A stretch of 61,586 nt of DNA from Akkermansia muciniphila (GCA_943333275.1 CALQSQ010000021.1:1-61586), one strand, 5' to 3'; positions 35,994 to 44,803 are shown, numbered from the stretch's first letter. The notes: generated from the sequence alone by a model not told the origin. A program made the numbers and translations.

Positions 35994-37619
35994 ATGCCTT
36001 CCATAGAGAAAATCCTTGTCAAAAGTCAGGAGCTTCACCTGAACCCCCAGCATCTGACCACCTATGGGGATTACCAAGCCAAGGTCTCGTTAAAGGCGCT
36101 CGCAGACCGACCGATGCGCGGGAAATTAATTCTCGTTTCGGCGATCACCCCCACCCCTGCGGGAGAGGGCAAGACCACCGTTTCCATCGGTCTGGCGCAA
36201 GGGTTGCGACTGACGGGGCGTTCCGTGGCGCTGGCGTTGCGACAGCCCTCCATGGGCCCGGTCTTCGGTCGCAAGGGCGGCGCGACTGGTGGCGGGCGCA
36301 GCACCTTGCATCCTGCCCAGTCGATCAATCTGCAATTCACCGGCGATTTCCACGCCATCACGTCGGCGCACAATCTCCTCGCCTCCGTGGTGGACAATGC
36401 GCTCTATCATCAGACAACGCGGCTGGATCAGCGGAAAGTTTTGTGGAAACGCGTCCTCGACGTCAATGACCGGACGCTGCGCCAGATCACCGTGAAACGC
36501 GGCCAGCCTGCCGTGGAATGTCAGTCCGGTTTCGACATCACCGCCGCCTCTGAAATCATGGCGGTGCTCAGCCTCTCCGAATCCCTCGCGGATCTGCGCT
36601 CGCGCCTGGAGCGCATGGTCGTGGGTTACACTAGCGATGACGAGGCGGTTTATGCCCGGGAATTCCGCGTCACCGGAGCGCTCGTGGCCATCCTGCGCGA
36701 TGCCCTCCAGCCGAATCTCGTGCAGTCCATCGAGGGCGTGCCGGCGTTTGTTCACGGCGGTCCCTTTGCCAACATCGCCCACGGCTGTAACTCCGTGCTC
36801 GCCACCCGCATGGCGCTGGCCTACGCGGATTATGCCATCACCGAAGCAGGGTTCGCGTTCGATCTGGGCGGGGAGAAATTTCTCCATCTGAAATGCCGCC
36901 AGGCTGGACTCGCTCCCTCCGCCATTGTGATCGTCGCCACCATCCGCGCGCTGAAAATGCACGGCGGTGCGGCCCTCGCGGAACTCACCCACGCGGACCC
37001 CGCGGCTCTGGAACGCGGGCTGGTGAACCTCGCCGCCCATCTCGACAGCGCCGCGCTTTTCCAGCGCCCCATCGTCGTGGCCATTAACCGCTTTGCGACC
37101 GACCAGGCGGAGGAAATTTCTGTCGTCGAAAAATTCTGCGCGGCTCGCGGTGTCTCCTGTGCTCTGGCTGATGTCTTCGGGCAGGGCGGAGCTGGCACGA
37201 CCGATCTCGCCGATGCCGTCGTCGCCGCCGCGAGCCAGTCCTCCCCGCCATTGCCCGCTCTCTATTCACCAGAGGATTCCGTGGAGGAAAAACTCCACGC
37301 CATCGCCACGAAAATTTACGGTGCCGACGGCATCCAGATCACCCCCGAAGCCGAAGCCAAGCTCGCCCTCCTCCGCCGCAATGGCCTGGGCCACCTGCCG
37401 CTCTGCATGGCCAAGACGCAGAACTCCCTATCGGATGATGCCTCCAAGCTGGGCCGACCGCGCGGCTTCACCATCACCGTGCGCGATTTTGAAGTCGCCA
37501 ACGGCGCCGGATTTCTCGTCGCCCTCAATGGCAAAATCATGCGCATGCCCGCCCTGCCAAAAGTCCCCGCAGCCGAGCGCATCGATGTCACGCCGGAGGG
37601 CGAAATTGTCGGCTTGTAA
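35994..37619 (+). CDS. fhs: Formate-tetrahydrofolate ligase
   Basis: The enzyme condenses formate, ATP and THF to 10-formyl-THF. The ATG at 35994 (MPSIEKILVKSQELHLNPQHL) gives 541 residues, the usual size; the frame is open further upstream but that part is unrelated. The ATP loop TPTPAGEGKTT, RQPSMGPVFGRKGGATGGG, FDITAASEIMAVL, PFANIAHGCNSV and FAFDLGGEKFLHLKCR are all family landmarks. With the formate dehydrogenase genes at 15.5-22.6 kb and the GlyA domain at 5.7 kb it completes a formate/C1-folate/serine route. folB follows by 48 bp. Confidence 0.97.
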   Translation: MPSIEKILVKSQELHLNPQHLTTYGDYQAKVSLKALADRPMRGKLILVSAITPTPAGEGKTTVSIGLAQGLRLTGRSVALALRQPSMGPVFGRKGGATGGGRSTLHPAQSINLQFTGDFHAITSAHNLLASVVDNALYHQTTRLDQRKVLWKRVLDVNDRTLRQITVKRGQPAVECQSGFDITAASEIMAVLSLSESLADLRSRLERMVVGYTSDDEAVYAREFRVTGALVAILRDALQPNLVQSIEGVPAFVHGGPFANIAHGCNSVLATRMALAYADYAITEAGFAFDLGGEKFLHLKCRQAGLAPSAIVIVATIRALKMHGGAALAELTHADPAALERGLVNLAAHLDSAALFQRPIVVAINRFATDQAEEISVVEKFCAARGVSCALADVFGQGGAGTTDLADAVVAAASQSSPPLPALYSPEDSVEEKLHAIATKIYGADGIQITPEAEAKLALLRRNGLGHLPLCMAKTQNSLSDDASKLGRPRGFTITVRDFEVANGAGFLVALNGKIMRMPALPKVPAAERIDVTPEGEIVGL

Positions 37620-37667
37620 GCAGCGTAAAAAGATCGAACATTCCCCGGACACCCGCTGTCCAATGCC

Positions 37668-38033
37668 ATGAACAGTTCCGATCACCTCCACATCCATGGT
37701 CTCACCGTCGTAACGCACATCGGTGTGCCCGACGCGGAGCGCCAACTCCCCCAGCACCTCAAACTCAATGTCACCCTATGGCCATCCAAGCCCCTCACCG
37801 GCCTGAACGATGCACTCCACGGCACGGTTGATTACGCCGTCGTGGCCGAACACCTCCGCGAACTTTCCGCCTCCAAACCCCGCAAACTCATCGAAACCCT
37901 CGCCGAAGAACTGATCGATTCCCTGCTGGTTCATTTCCCGGTCCAACAAGTCCAGCTGCAGATCGAAAAATTCATCCTCCCCGCCACTGACTTCGTTCGA
38001 GTCAGCCTCACCAAGTCCCGTCCGCAAGTCTAG
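37668..38033 (+). CDS. folB: Dihydroneopterin aldolase
   Basis: FolB cleaves dihydroneopterin to 6-hydroxymethyl-dihydropterin in folate synthesis. The protein is 121 residues, typical for the family: IHGLTVVTHIGVPDAERQLPQHLKLNVTL, VDYAVVAEHLRELS, the catalytic Glu in KLIETLAEELIDSLL and the Lys in QIEKFILPA. It follows fhs on the same strand, a sensible pairing because Fhs uses the folate that FolB helps make. Confidence 0.9.
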   Translation: MNSSDHLHIHGLTVVTHIGVPDAERQLPQHLKLNVTLWPSKPLTGLNDALHGTVDYAVVAEHLRELSASKPRKLIETLAEELIDSLLVHFPVQQVQLQIEKFILPATDFVRVSLTKSRPQV

Positions 38034-38090
38034 CTCCACCTCTCCTGCTTGCCCATCGACTCCACCACCTCCACCTCTGATCAGCCAGCC

Positions 38091-38735
38091 ATGACCGCTG
38101 CCCCCGCCGCCTTTTGCCCCACGGCCCTCGCCGACGCGGAGACCGCCGCCCGCGCCCTTTCCACGCGCGAGGAGGATCAGCTATTGGTGGAACGCGCCCA
38201 GAATGGCGACACATCCGCCTTCGATGTTCTGGTGATGAAATACAGCGGGAAACTTTACGGTCTCATCTACCACATGACCTCCAACCGCGAGGACAGCAAC
38301 GACCTCCTCCAAGACGTTTTCGCCCGCGCCTACCGTTCCCTGAAGCGCTTCCGCGGCCAGTCCGCCTTCTACACCTGGATCTACACCATCGCCACCAACC
38401 TGACGCTGAATTTCCTCAAGAAACGCGGCCGCCGCCAGACCTACAGCCTGGACGACATCGATCAGGGCATCGAACGCGATCAGGAATTCATCGAAGCCAC
38501 CTCCGGCAGCGATCCCTTCCGCGAAGCCGGATTGAACGAACTTCAGCAGAAGTTGAACGAAGCCATGATGAAGCTGTCAGAAGACCATAGAGCCGTGGTG
38601 ACCATGTTTGATATCCAGGGCCTGCCCCACGCTGAAATCGCCAAAATCGTCAAAGTCTCCGAAGGAACCGTGCGTTCGCGCCTGTTCTACGCCCACCGCC
38701 AACTCCAATCCCTCCTCGCCGACTACCTGAAATAG
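38091..38735 (+). CDS. RpoE-type ECF sigma factor (module 2)
   Basis: The ATG at 38091 is preferred to the TTG at 38049. Region 2 reads NGDTSAFDVLVMKYSGKLYGLIYHMTSNREDSNDLLQDVFARAYRSLKRFRGQSAFYTWIYTIATNLTLNFLKKR. Region 4 reads LSEDHRAVVTMFDIQGLPHAEIAKIVKVSEGTVRSRLFYAHRQL. Both match envelope-stress RpoE/AlgU-type sigma factors more closely than module 1 does. It is followed by a single-pass membrane protein and an HtrA-like protein, the layout of algU-mucA...mucD operons. Confidence 0.93.
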   Translation: MTAAPAAFCPTALADAETAARALSTREEDQLLVERAQNGDTSAFDVLVMKYSGKLYGLIYHMTSNREDSNDLLQDVFARAYRSLKRFRGQSAFYTWIYTIATNLTLNFLKKRGRRQTYSLDDIDQGIERDQEFIEATSGSDPFREAGLNELQQKLNEAMMKLSEDHRAVVTMFDIQGLPHAEIAKIVKVSEGTVRSRLFYAHRQLQSLLADYLK

Positions 38736-38762
38736 CCCCCACCTTCGACCCCATTCCGACCC

Positions 38763-39224
38763 ATGTCCCCCGAGCAAAAATTGCAAGGCCTCCTCCGCCT
38801 GAAGAAACACGAATCCCCGCCACCCGGGTATTTCGATCAATTCCTCACCGACTTCCAGCAGCGCCAGCGGCGTGAACTCATGGATCGTGGTTCGCTGAGC
38901 CTGATGTGGGAGCGTGTCTCCACATGGATCGAAGGCCTGCGGCGTCCCTCCGTCATCTGGACGGCGGCGGGTGCCTACGCCGCCATCATTTTGCTCGTCT
39001 GCATCTGGCCCAGGCCTGGACGCGTCATGGAAACGACCATCGTCGCCGGGATCATCGCCCAGCCCATTCCGGGGGCCACGCCTCCCAAATCCCCAGCCCC
39101 GCCACTTCCTCCCGGCCTGGTGCCCGTTTCCAATCCCCTGCTGGTCCCGGACGGAACCAAGCAGAAAAAAGCAGATGCGGCACCCACTCCGACGCCACCT
39201 GCTGACACGTTGCGCGACCTCTAG
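38763..39224 (+). CDS. Single-pass membrane protein, candidate anti-sigma factor of module 2
   Basis: The N-terminal ~65 residues are cytoplasmic (LQGLLRLKKHESPPPGYFDQFLTDFQQRQRREL), then one transmembrane helix (VIWTAAGAYAAIILLVCIW) and a Pro-rich periplasmic tail (about 70 residues). The order and size suit a RseA/MucA-like anti-sigma factor, though there is no detectable sequence motif. It starts 27 bp after the sigma gene and ends 12 bp before the HtrA-like gene. Confidence 0.6.
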   Translation: MSPEQKLQGLLRLKKHESPPPGYFDQFLTDFQQRQRRELMDRGSLSLMWERVSTWIEGLRRPSVIWTAAGAYAAIILLVCIWPRPGRVMETTIVAGIIAQPIPGATPPKSPAPPLPPGLVPVSNPLLVPDGTKQKKADAAPTPTPPADTLRDL

Positions 39225-39236
39225 GCTGCTTTTTCA

Positions 39237-40178
39237 ATGAAGCTGCTCCTTCCCCGCGCACTCGCTTTGATCGCGTGGATGCATGGTTCCGTGGTTTCGG
39301 CCCAGGAACCCCCGCCAGCCCTTGCCGCCACGGAGGCCGCGATGAGCATCGTCGCCGTAGAGCATTGGAAAGACCAGAAACGCCAGGCGATCACCAGCGG
39401 ATTTTTCGTCGCCTCTCCGGACCCGCAGCAGCACTGGATCCTCGGCTATCTCGCCGAGGTGGAGGAGCACACCACGTATCAGATCGCGCTGGGCCGCACC
39501 ATGGTGGGCGGGATGCTGCTCGCGCATGATGCCTCGCTGCACCTCGCGCTTTTCAAAATCAATCCCACTTCGCGCAAACTCCCGCTGGCCATTGCCGACC
39601 GCTCGCCCCCATCCGAGCAGGCTGGCGCACCGATCGCTCTCATGAATGCCGAATCCACGTCCGGCACGCCCGCCACCCTCGGCCGATTCGCCTGCCGGGA
39701 ACCTTTCGCACCGTTCGGCTCCTCCCACCTGCGCATTCACATCGCCGCCGCCACCACGAATGCCGGGGCCCCCGTCTTCGATGAATCCCTGCGCATCGTG
39801 GGCATGCTCGGTCGCCAGGTTCCCAACACACTCGATTGCTTCCACGCCATCCCGGCGGAGCGGCTGAACAAATTTCTCCAGGACATCCGCACCCACGGCA
39901 AACCCATCCAGCCGTGGCTGGGCATCGCCGTCACTAAAACATCCCCCGCCCCCATCATCACCGGCTGCCGCGAAAGCAGTCCTGCGCTCGCCGCCGGCCT
40001 GGAGGCGGGCGATCTCGTCCTCTCGCTTGGAACCTTTCGTATCACGACCCTGCAGGACCTCATCGACGCCACGGAACTCCTCCCGATCAATCAGGATTTG
40101 GAAATCAAAATCCTCCGCGGCCAGCAGATTAAGGTCTTGAAAATCACCCCGCGCCTCAAGCCGGACATCGCCATTTAG
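39237..40178 (+). CDS. HtrA/DegP-like secreted pseudoprotease with PDZ domain
   Basis: A signal peptide (MKLLLPRALALIAWMHGSVVSAQ) precedes a trypsin-fold domain (about 30-205) and a PDZ domain (about 212-305: LGIAVTKTS...ESSPALAAGLEAGDLVLSLG). All three catalytic positions appear lost. The His block (normally NxHV) reads WILGYLAEV. The Asp position (normally D-L-A-x-L-K) reads HDASLHLALFKI. The Ser motif GNSGGP reads TNAGAPVF (near 174-181). The fold probably binds peptides or a partner without cleaving. By position, third in a sigma/membrane protein/HtrA row, it may regulate the sigma factor. Loss of the triad is read by eye against the family pattern, not from an alignment. Confidence 0.75.
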   Translation: MKLLLPRALALIAWMHGSVVSAQEPPPALAATEAAMSIVAVEHWKDQKRQAITSGFFVASPDPQQHWILGYLAEVEEHTTYQIALGRTMVGGMLLAHDASLHLALFKINPTSRKLPLAIADRSPPSEQAGAPIALMNAESTSGTPATLGRFACREPFAPFGSSHLRIHIAAATTNAGAPVFDESLRIVGMLGRQVPNTLDCFHAIPAERLNKFLQDIRTHGKPIQPWLGIAVTKTSPAPIITGCRESSPALAAGLEAGDLVLSLGTFRITTLQDLIDATELLPINQDLEIKILRGQQIKVLKITPRLKPDIAI

Positions 40179-40274
40179 CCATCCCTCCCCGCCCTTGTTC
40201 CCCGGCCCCCCACAGGATTCCCTCCTTGCTAAGCGCCGAAATTGCACTAAGTGCCTTCTTTTTACCCTTCCATT

Positions 40275-41501
40275 GTGAGTCAAATACCCTTTTCCGAGTT
40301 AGGCCTGTCCGCTCCCGTTCTTCAAGCCGTCACCGAATCCGGCTACGAAACCCCCACCTCCATCCAAGCCCAGGCCATCCCCATGGTCCTCGCCGGGCGG
40401 GATATCATTGGTTCCTCGCAGACCGGGACCGGCAAGACCGCCGCCTTTGCGCTGCCCATCATTTCCAAGCTCGATGCCCCCGGGAAACTTCGCTGCCTGA
40501 TCCTCGAACCCACCCGGGAACTCGCCGCACAGGTTGAAGATCAGTTTCATAAATACGGCAAGCACACCGGCCTTCGCCCTGTGCTCATCCACGGCGGCGT
40601 CGGTTACGGCAAGCAGCGGGAGGAATTGGAAAAAGGTGCGGACGTCATCATGGCCACCCCGGGCCGCCTGCTCGATTTCATGAGCCAGGGGACCATTTCC
40701 CTGAAGGATGTGGAAGTGCTCGTGCTCGACGAGGTGGACCGCATGCTGGACATGGGCTTCCTGCCGGACGTGCGCCGCATCGTGGAGCAATGCCCCAAAT
40801 CGCGCCAGACGCTGTTCTTTTCCGCCACCATTCCGCCGGCCATCCAGACGCTCGCCGCCTGGGCACTGCGCGATCCCTTTGAAATCCAGGTCGCCCGGCT
40901 CGGCAGCGCGGCGGAGACCATCAGCCATGCCTTCTATCCCGTCGCTGCGAATCAGCGGGAGGATCTGCTGCTGGAAATCATGCGGCGGACCGATTTCAAG
41001 AGTGTGATGATTTTCACCCGCACGCGCATGCAGGCGGACCAGCTCGCCGCCACCGTGAAACGCCAGGGCGAACAGTATCGCGTGGCCGTCATGCACTCGG
41101 ACATCGCCCAGAAGGACCGGACGAAGGCCCTGACCGATTTCCGCAACGGCGAGGTGGACATCATGATCGCCACGGACATCGCGGCCCGCGGCCTGGATAT
41201 TTCCTGCGTGACCCACGTCATCAATTATCAGGTCCCGGAAAATGCCGAGGACTACGTCCACCGCATCGGCCGCACCGGTCGCGCCAATCGCGATGGCGAT
41301 GCCTTCACCCTGCTCAGCGCCGAGGAACTGCCCTACGCCGAAAGCGTGGAGCGTTTGATCGGCAAGAAAGTGGAGCGTCGGAAGCTGGAAAATTTCCCCT
41401 ACACCTACACCACCCTCATCGACGAGGACCCGCGCAGCCAGGCGCGCATGCGGCAGTTCCTCAGCAAGGGGAAATCCCGCGGCTCCCACCGGAAATTCTA
41501 A
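40275..41501 (+). CDS. DEAD-box family RNA helicase (RhlE-like, DEVD box)
   Basis: All core motifs are present: Q motif (GYETPTSIQAQAIP), I SSQTGTGKTAA, Ia PTRELAAQ, Ib TPGRLLDF, II DEVD, III SAT, IV IFTRTR, V ATDIAARGLDI and VI HRIGRTGR. Motif II reads Val instead of Ala. The enzyme should unwind RNA in ribosome assembly or RNA decay. There is no long basic tail beyond RSQARMRQFLSKGKSRGSHRKF. I prefer the GTG at 40275 (SQIPFSELGLSAPVLQAV); a GTG at 40251 is an in-frame alternative. ruvC begins 4 nt after its stop. Confidence 0.94.
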   Translation: MSQIPFSELGLSAPVLQAVTESGYETPTSIQAQAIPMVLAGRDIIGSSQTGTGKTAAFALPIISKLDAPGKLRCLILEPTRELAAQVEDQFHKYGKHTGLRPVLIHGGVGYGKQREELEKGADVIMATPGRLLDFMSQGTISLKDVEVLVLDEVDRMLDMGFLPDVRRIVEQCPKSRQTLFFSATIPPAIQTLAAWALRDPFEIQVARLGSAAETISHAFYPVAANQREDLLLEIMRRTDFKSVMIFTRTRMQADQLAATVKRQGEQYRVAVMHSDIAQKDRTKALTDFRNGEVDIMIATDIAARGLDISCVTHVINYQVPENAEDYVHRIGRTGRANRDGDAFTLLSAEELPYAESVERLIGKKVERRKLENFPYTYTTLIDEDPRSQARMRQFLSKGKSRGSHRKF

Positions 41502-41504
41502 GCC

Positions 41505-42050
41505 ATGGCCCAGCGCGTCCTGTGCATCGATCCGGCGCTGCGCAATGCGGGTTACGCCGTGCTCGAAGCCGCCCATCCGCCCGGCCCCGGTCTTAGGCTC
41601 CCCCCGGGCCAGCGCCCCATCCGAGCGCTCGCGTTCGGTGTGATCCGCAATGCCGCCAAGCTGCCCCAAAGCGCCTGCCTCGCCGCCATCCATGCCGCAC
41701 TGCGTGAGGTCATTGCCGAATACAAACCGACCGTCTGCGCCATCGAATCCGTCATCTACGTCCAGAGCTACAAGACGGCAATCATCCTCGGTGCGGCCCG
41801 CGGAGCCGCCATGCTCGCCGCCATCCACGCCGGGCTACCCATCTACGAATACACCCCCAAGCGCGTCAAACAAGCCACCGTCGGACGCGGGGCCGCCGAC
41901 AAACAACAGGTCGCCTTCATGGTCCGCAGCCTGCTCTCCTTAAAGGAAACGCCGCCCCACGATGCCGCCGATGCCCTCGCCATCGGCATCACCCATCTGC
42001 AGGCCAGCAACTCACCCGCCGGCATTGGGAAACTCGGCAGCCTGGTCTAG
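41505..42050 (+). CDS. ruvC: Holliday junction resolvase RuvC
   Basis: RuvC cuts Holliday junctions during recombination. The catalytic acidic residues are visible: Asp in VLCIDPALRNAGYAVL, Glu in CAIESVIYVQSYKTA, and the C-terminal pair in HDAADALAIGITHL. The strongly conserved LGAARGAAMLAAIHAGLPIYEYTPKRVKQATVGRGAADKQQV is intact. The 181-residue length is normal, with a short insertion (HPPGPGLRLPPGQRP) after strand 1. ruvA and ruvB are not adjacent. It lies directly downstream of the RNA helicase gene. Confidence 0.95.
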   Translation: MAQRVLCIDPALRNAGYAVLEAAHPPGPGLRLPPGQRPIRALAFGVIRNAAKLPQSACLAAIHAALREVIAEYKPTVCAIESVIYVQSYKTAIILGAARGAAMLAAIHAGLPIYEYTPKRVKQATVGRGAADKQQVAFMVRSLLSLKETPPHDAADALAIGITHLQASNSPAGIGKLGSLV

Positions 42051-42102
42051 GAGGATTTCATCGCGATTGCCAAAGCATGCAAAATGCGATTTACTCCCCC
42101 TG

Positions 42103-44397
42103 ATGTTCCCCCCGCATCCGGCTCCGCTCTATGCCGCCACAATCTGCTCGAAAGCGGTTGTGGCCGGGATGTTGTGCCTGCTCCTCCTTTTTACGAACAA
42201 TTCGCCAGCCTCGCCCGGAGGCCTCGATGCCCCGGAGGCGGTGACCAAGTTCTTCAATGGAAAATTTTCCAGTTCCGCCACCAGCCTCGGTTCCGCCCCG
42301 GCCACGTTGTCGCTGAGCACGCTCTTCGAAAACCTCACCACGCTCACTCCCCGCATCGGGCTCATGCCCTATGACGTGAATTCCCCGGCCTGGGCGGATG
42401 GGGCGCAGGCCCGCCGCTGGCTGTCTCTGCCAAACAATGGCGCTCCCATCACCTCCACGCAGAAAATCACCAACTCTGGCACCGATGCCTGGGTCTTTCC
42501 GGTCGGCAGCGTCATCGTCAAACATTTCGATCTTCCCATCGACGATACCAATCCCGCCCTCCTGAAAAAGGTGGAAACCCAGGTGCTCGTGCTCGCCAAT
42601 TCCAGCATCTGGTATGCCCTCACCTACCGCTGGCGCGATGACCAGTCCGACGCCGATCTCGTCCCCGGTTCTCCGGATGTCACGAGAAATTTCACCATCC
42701 CCACCGGTCCCTCCACCTCCCGCACCCAGACTTGGACGTATCTCTCCAGGACCAAATGCATCCAGTGTCACAACACCGGAGCAGGCACCGTCCTCGGCCT
42801 CAATACCCACCAACTGAACGGCTACCTCACCTATGCCCGCACCGGAAGAACCTCCAACCAACTCCACACGCTCAACACTTTGGGCTTTTTTTCCACGACC
42901 TGGACGGAAAGCTATATTTTAAATTCGCTGCCCAATTCCGTCCGGCACGATGACTTCACCCAGCCGCTGGAAAAACGCGCCCGATCCTACCTCGATGCCA
43001 ACTGCGCCGGCTGCCACCGCACCGGCGGCACCTCCCCATCGCGCGACCTGCGCCTGCTCGGATTCGAAACGCGCCCGACCATCATCAATGCCCCGTCCGC
43101 CATGAATCATTCCGTGCTCGGCGAAGGCTGGCTCCGGCCCGCCGATGTGGGAAAATCCATGATCCATTTCCTTTCCAACCAACTCGGGGCCAGCCAAATG
43201 CCCCCGCTCGGCAAAAGCCGCATCGACACCCAGGGCATGCTCACCCTCGCCGAGTGGATTAACTCGCTCTCCGGATACTCCCTGCCCGGCCCCTCCGGAT
43301 TGCAGGCAAATTATTACTCGGACAACAACCTCACCACCCTGAAACTCCAGCGCACCGACACCCAGATCAATAACAACTGGGGCGCCGACCGCCCCACCAC
43401 CCTTGTCGGCACCGATAACTTTTCCGCCACCTGGTCCGGATATCTTTACCTGCCGACCACCGGAACCTTCACTCTCTCCATCGACTCCGATGACGGAATC
43501 CAACTCCTGACCGCAGGCCAGTTCATCATCAATGGCTGGACGCTTTCAAATCCGACCCGCAAAACCCGAACCGGGCTGCTCAGCGGTGCCGCCGGCAAAT
43601 ATCTGCCGGTCACTCTCCGCTACCGGGAATTCACCGGTGATGCCCTCTGCATCGCCAGTTGGAGCGGCCCCGGCGTCGATCCCATCATCATCCCTCCGGA
43701 ACATTTTTTCCAAACCGCCACCCCCTCCCCCGCGCCGCCCTTCGCAGCCAACGATTCCGCCACACTCCTGCGCGGCTCCAGCCTCGTGCTGCCCCTCACC
43801 GCCAACGATACCGATTTCGAAAATGATCTCGCCCCCGGAACCATCACCATTTCGCAGCCCCCGGCCTTCGGCACCGTCACCATCGGCAGCGGAGGAAATG
43901 TCACCTACAACAGCCATCCCACCACCGCCGGCACCAGCGATTCCTTCCTTTACACCGTGGACGACGCGACCGGCCGCCGCTCCAACCGCGCCCTCGTCGC
44001 CCTCACCATCCAGGCCGATTACCGGAATTGGAAAAATCTCCATTTCACCGCCTACGAGCAAAGCGTCCCCTCCCTCAGCGACTGGGATGCCGATCCGGAC
44101 GCCGATGGTCAATCGAACCTGCTCGAATACTCCTCCAACACCGACCCCCGATCCCCCGCGTCGCGCAACACCCCGCTCCTCACCCGCCCCACCCCCGGCA
44201 CCCTCCAGATCCGCTACCCCAAACGCCCCGGCGCGGACATCACCTACACCTTCGAATCCACCACCACCCTCGCCCAATGGACCCCTGCGAACGTCGCCAT
44301 CCTCGAGAATACCTCGGATCATTTCCTCTTGGAACTCCCGCTCAGCAATTCGCCCGCCAAAACTTATCTGCGCATGCGCACCACGCTGATTCCGTAA
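42103..44397 (+). CDS. Di-haem cytochrome c with PA14 and terminal Ca-binding module
   Basis: A signal region (SKAVVAGMLCLLLLFTNNSPASPGG) leads to a domain resembling the SO2930-type di-haem cytochrome family: GLMPYDVNSPAWADGAQARRWLSLP, FPVGSVIVKHF, YRWRDDQSDADLV. Two haem-binding motifs are CIQCH (residue 219) and CAGCH (301). A PA14 domain follows (about 405-540: GLQANYYSDNNL, TFTLSIDSDDGIQLL), then an Ig/cadherin-like domain (ANDSATLLRGSSLVLPLTANDTD), a calcium motif DADPDADGQSNLLEY and a final beta module. This suits an electron-transfer protein with carbohydrate-binding parts at the cell surface. The start at 42103 is chosen for its signal sequence. Confidence 0.82.
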   Translation: MFPPHPAPLYAATICSKAVVAGMLCLLLLFTNNSPASPGGLDAPEAVTKFFNGKFSSSATSLGSAPATLSLSTLFENLTTLTPRIGLMPYDVNSPAWADGAQARRWLSLPNNGAPITSTQKITNSGTDAWVFPVGSVIVKHFDLPIDDTNPALLKKVETQVLVLANSSIWYALTYRWRDDQSDADLVPGSPDVTRNFTIPTGPSTSRTQTWTYLSRTKCIQCHNTGAGTVLGLNTHQLNGYLTYARTGRTSNQLHTLNTLGFFSTTWTESYILNSLPNSVRHDDFTQPLEKRARSYLDANCAGCHRTGGTSPSRDLRLLGFETRPTIINAPSAMNHSVLGEGWLRPADVGKSMIHFLSNQLGASQMPPLGKSRIDTQGMLTLAEWINSLSGYSLPGPSGLQANYYSDNNLTTLKLQRTDTQINNNWGADRPTTLVGTDNFSATWSGYLYLPTTGTFTLSIDSDDGIQLLTAGQFIINGWTLSNPTRKTRTGLLSGAAGKYLPVTLRYREFTGDALCIASWSGPGVDPIIIPPEHFFQTATPSPAPPFAANDSATLLRGSSLVLPLTANDTDFENDLAPGTITISQPPAFGTVTIGSGGNVTYNSHPTTAGTSDSFLYTVDDATGRRSNRALVALTIQADYRNWKNLHFTAYEQSVPSLSDWDADPDADGQSNLLEYSSNTDPRSPASRNTPLLTRPTPGTLQIRYPKRPGADITYTFESTTTLAQWTPANVAILENTSDHFLLELPLSNSPAKTYLRMRTTLIP

Positions 44398-44403
44398 TAT
44401 CCA

Positions 44404-44431
44404 TTGCATTTCGCAGCAGCGCGCCTAGTAT
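44404..44431 (+). promoter_or_regulatory. Promoter of ssrA
   Basis: TTGCAT (44404-44409) and TAGTAT (44426-44431) are 16 bp apart, 17 bp before the mature tmRNA 5' end at 44448. That leaves a few leader nucleotides for RNase P to remove. The -35 overlaps the end of the gap after the cytochrome stop. Confidence 0.6.
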
Positions 44432-44447
44432 GGCCACGTTATCCATC

Positions 44448-44803
44448 GGGGGCGCACTGGTTTCGACTGGTGATTGGACCTGAAGGTAGCATGCCGAGGA
44501 GGAAACGTTGGCCTCGTTAATCACCGTTTCAAAACAAACAACCGCAAACTCCAATAACGAGCTCGCGCTCGCGGCCTAAGTCCGCGACAGTTTAAACGCA
44601 GATGTCTGTGAGCGTAAAAACTGTCAACTACAGACTGGTCTGACTTCCGGGCATCCGGGATGAGGATAAGAAAAACAGGATGATCGGTGGGGGAAATTCT
44701 GCGTCTGGAAGTGCCCCCGCCTAAACCAAATCAGCCGCTAAGCATGTAGAAGCTTTCGAGAAAAGTCATTAGGACAGGGGTTCAATTCCCCTCGCCTCCA
44801 CCA
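44448..44803 (+). ncRNA. ssrA: Transfer-messenger RNA (tmRNA); tag ANSNNELALAA
   Basis: tmRNA rescues stalled ribosomes and tags the unfinished protein for degradation. The 5' end GGGGGCGCACTGGTTTCGAC is the standard tmRNA start. The 3' end GGGGTTCAATTCCCCTCGCC is a T-arm and acceptor strand, followed by TCCACCA. The 5' GGGGGC pairs with 3' GCCTCC through one wobble. The tag frame runs 44544-44579: GCA AAC TCC AAT AAC GAG CTC GCG CTC GCG GCC TAA, giving ANSNNELALAA with the LAA degradation signal. CCA is encoded. The one-piece length (356 nt) is normal. smpB is not in the window. Confidence 0.97.

Noticed and set aside
43546-44409. Gly-rich minus-strand frame opposite the cytochrome C-terminus
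   Set aside because: It is a low-complexity antisense product of Pro/Ala/Ser/Thr codons on the true strand.
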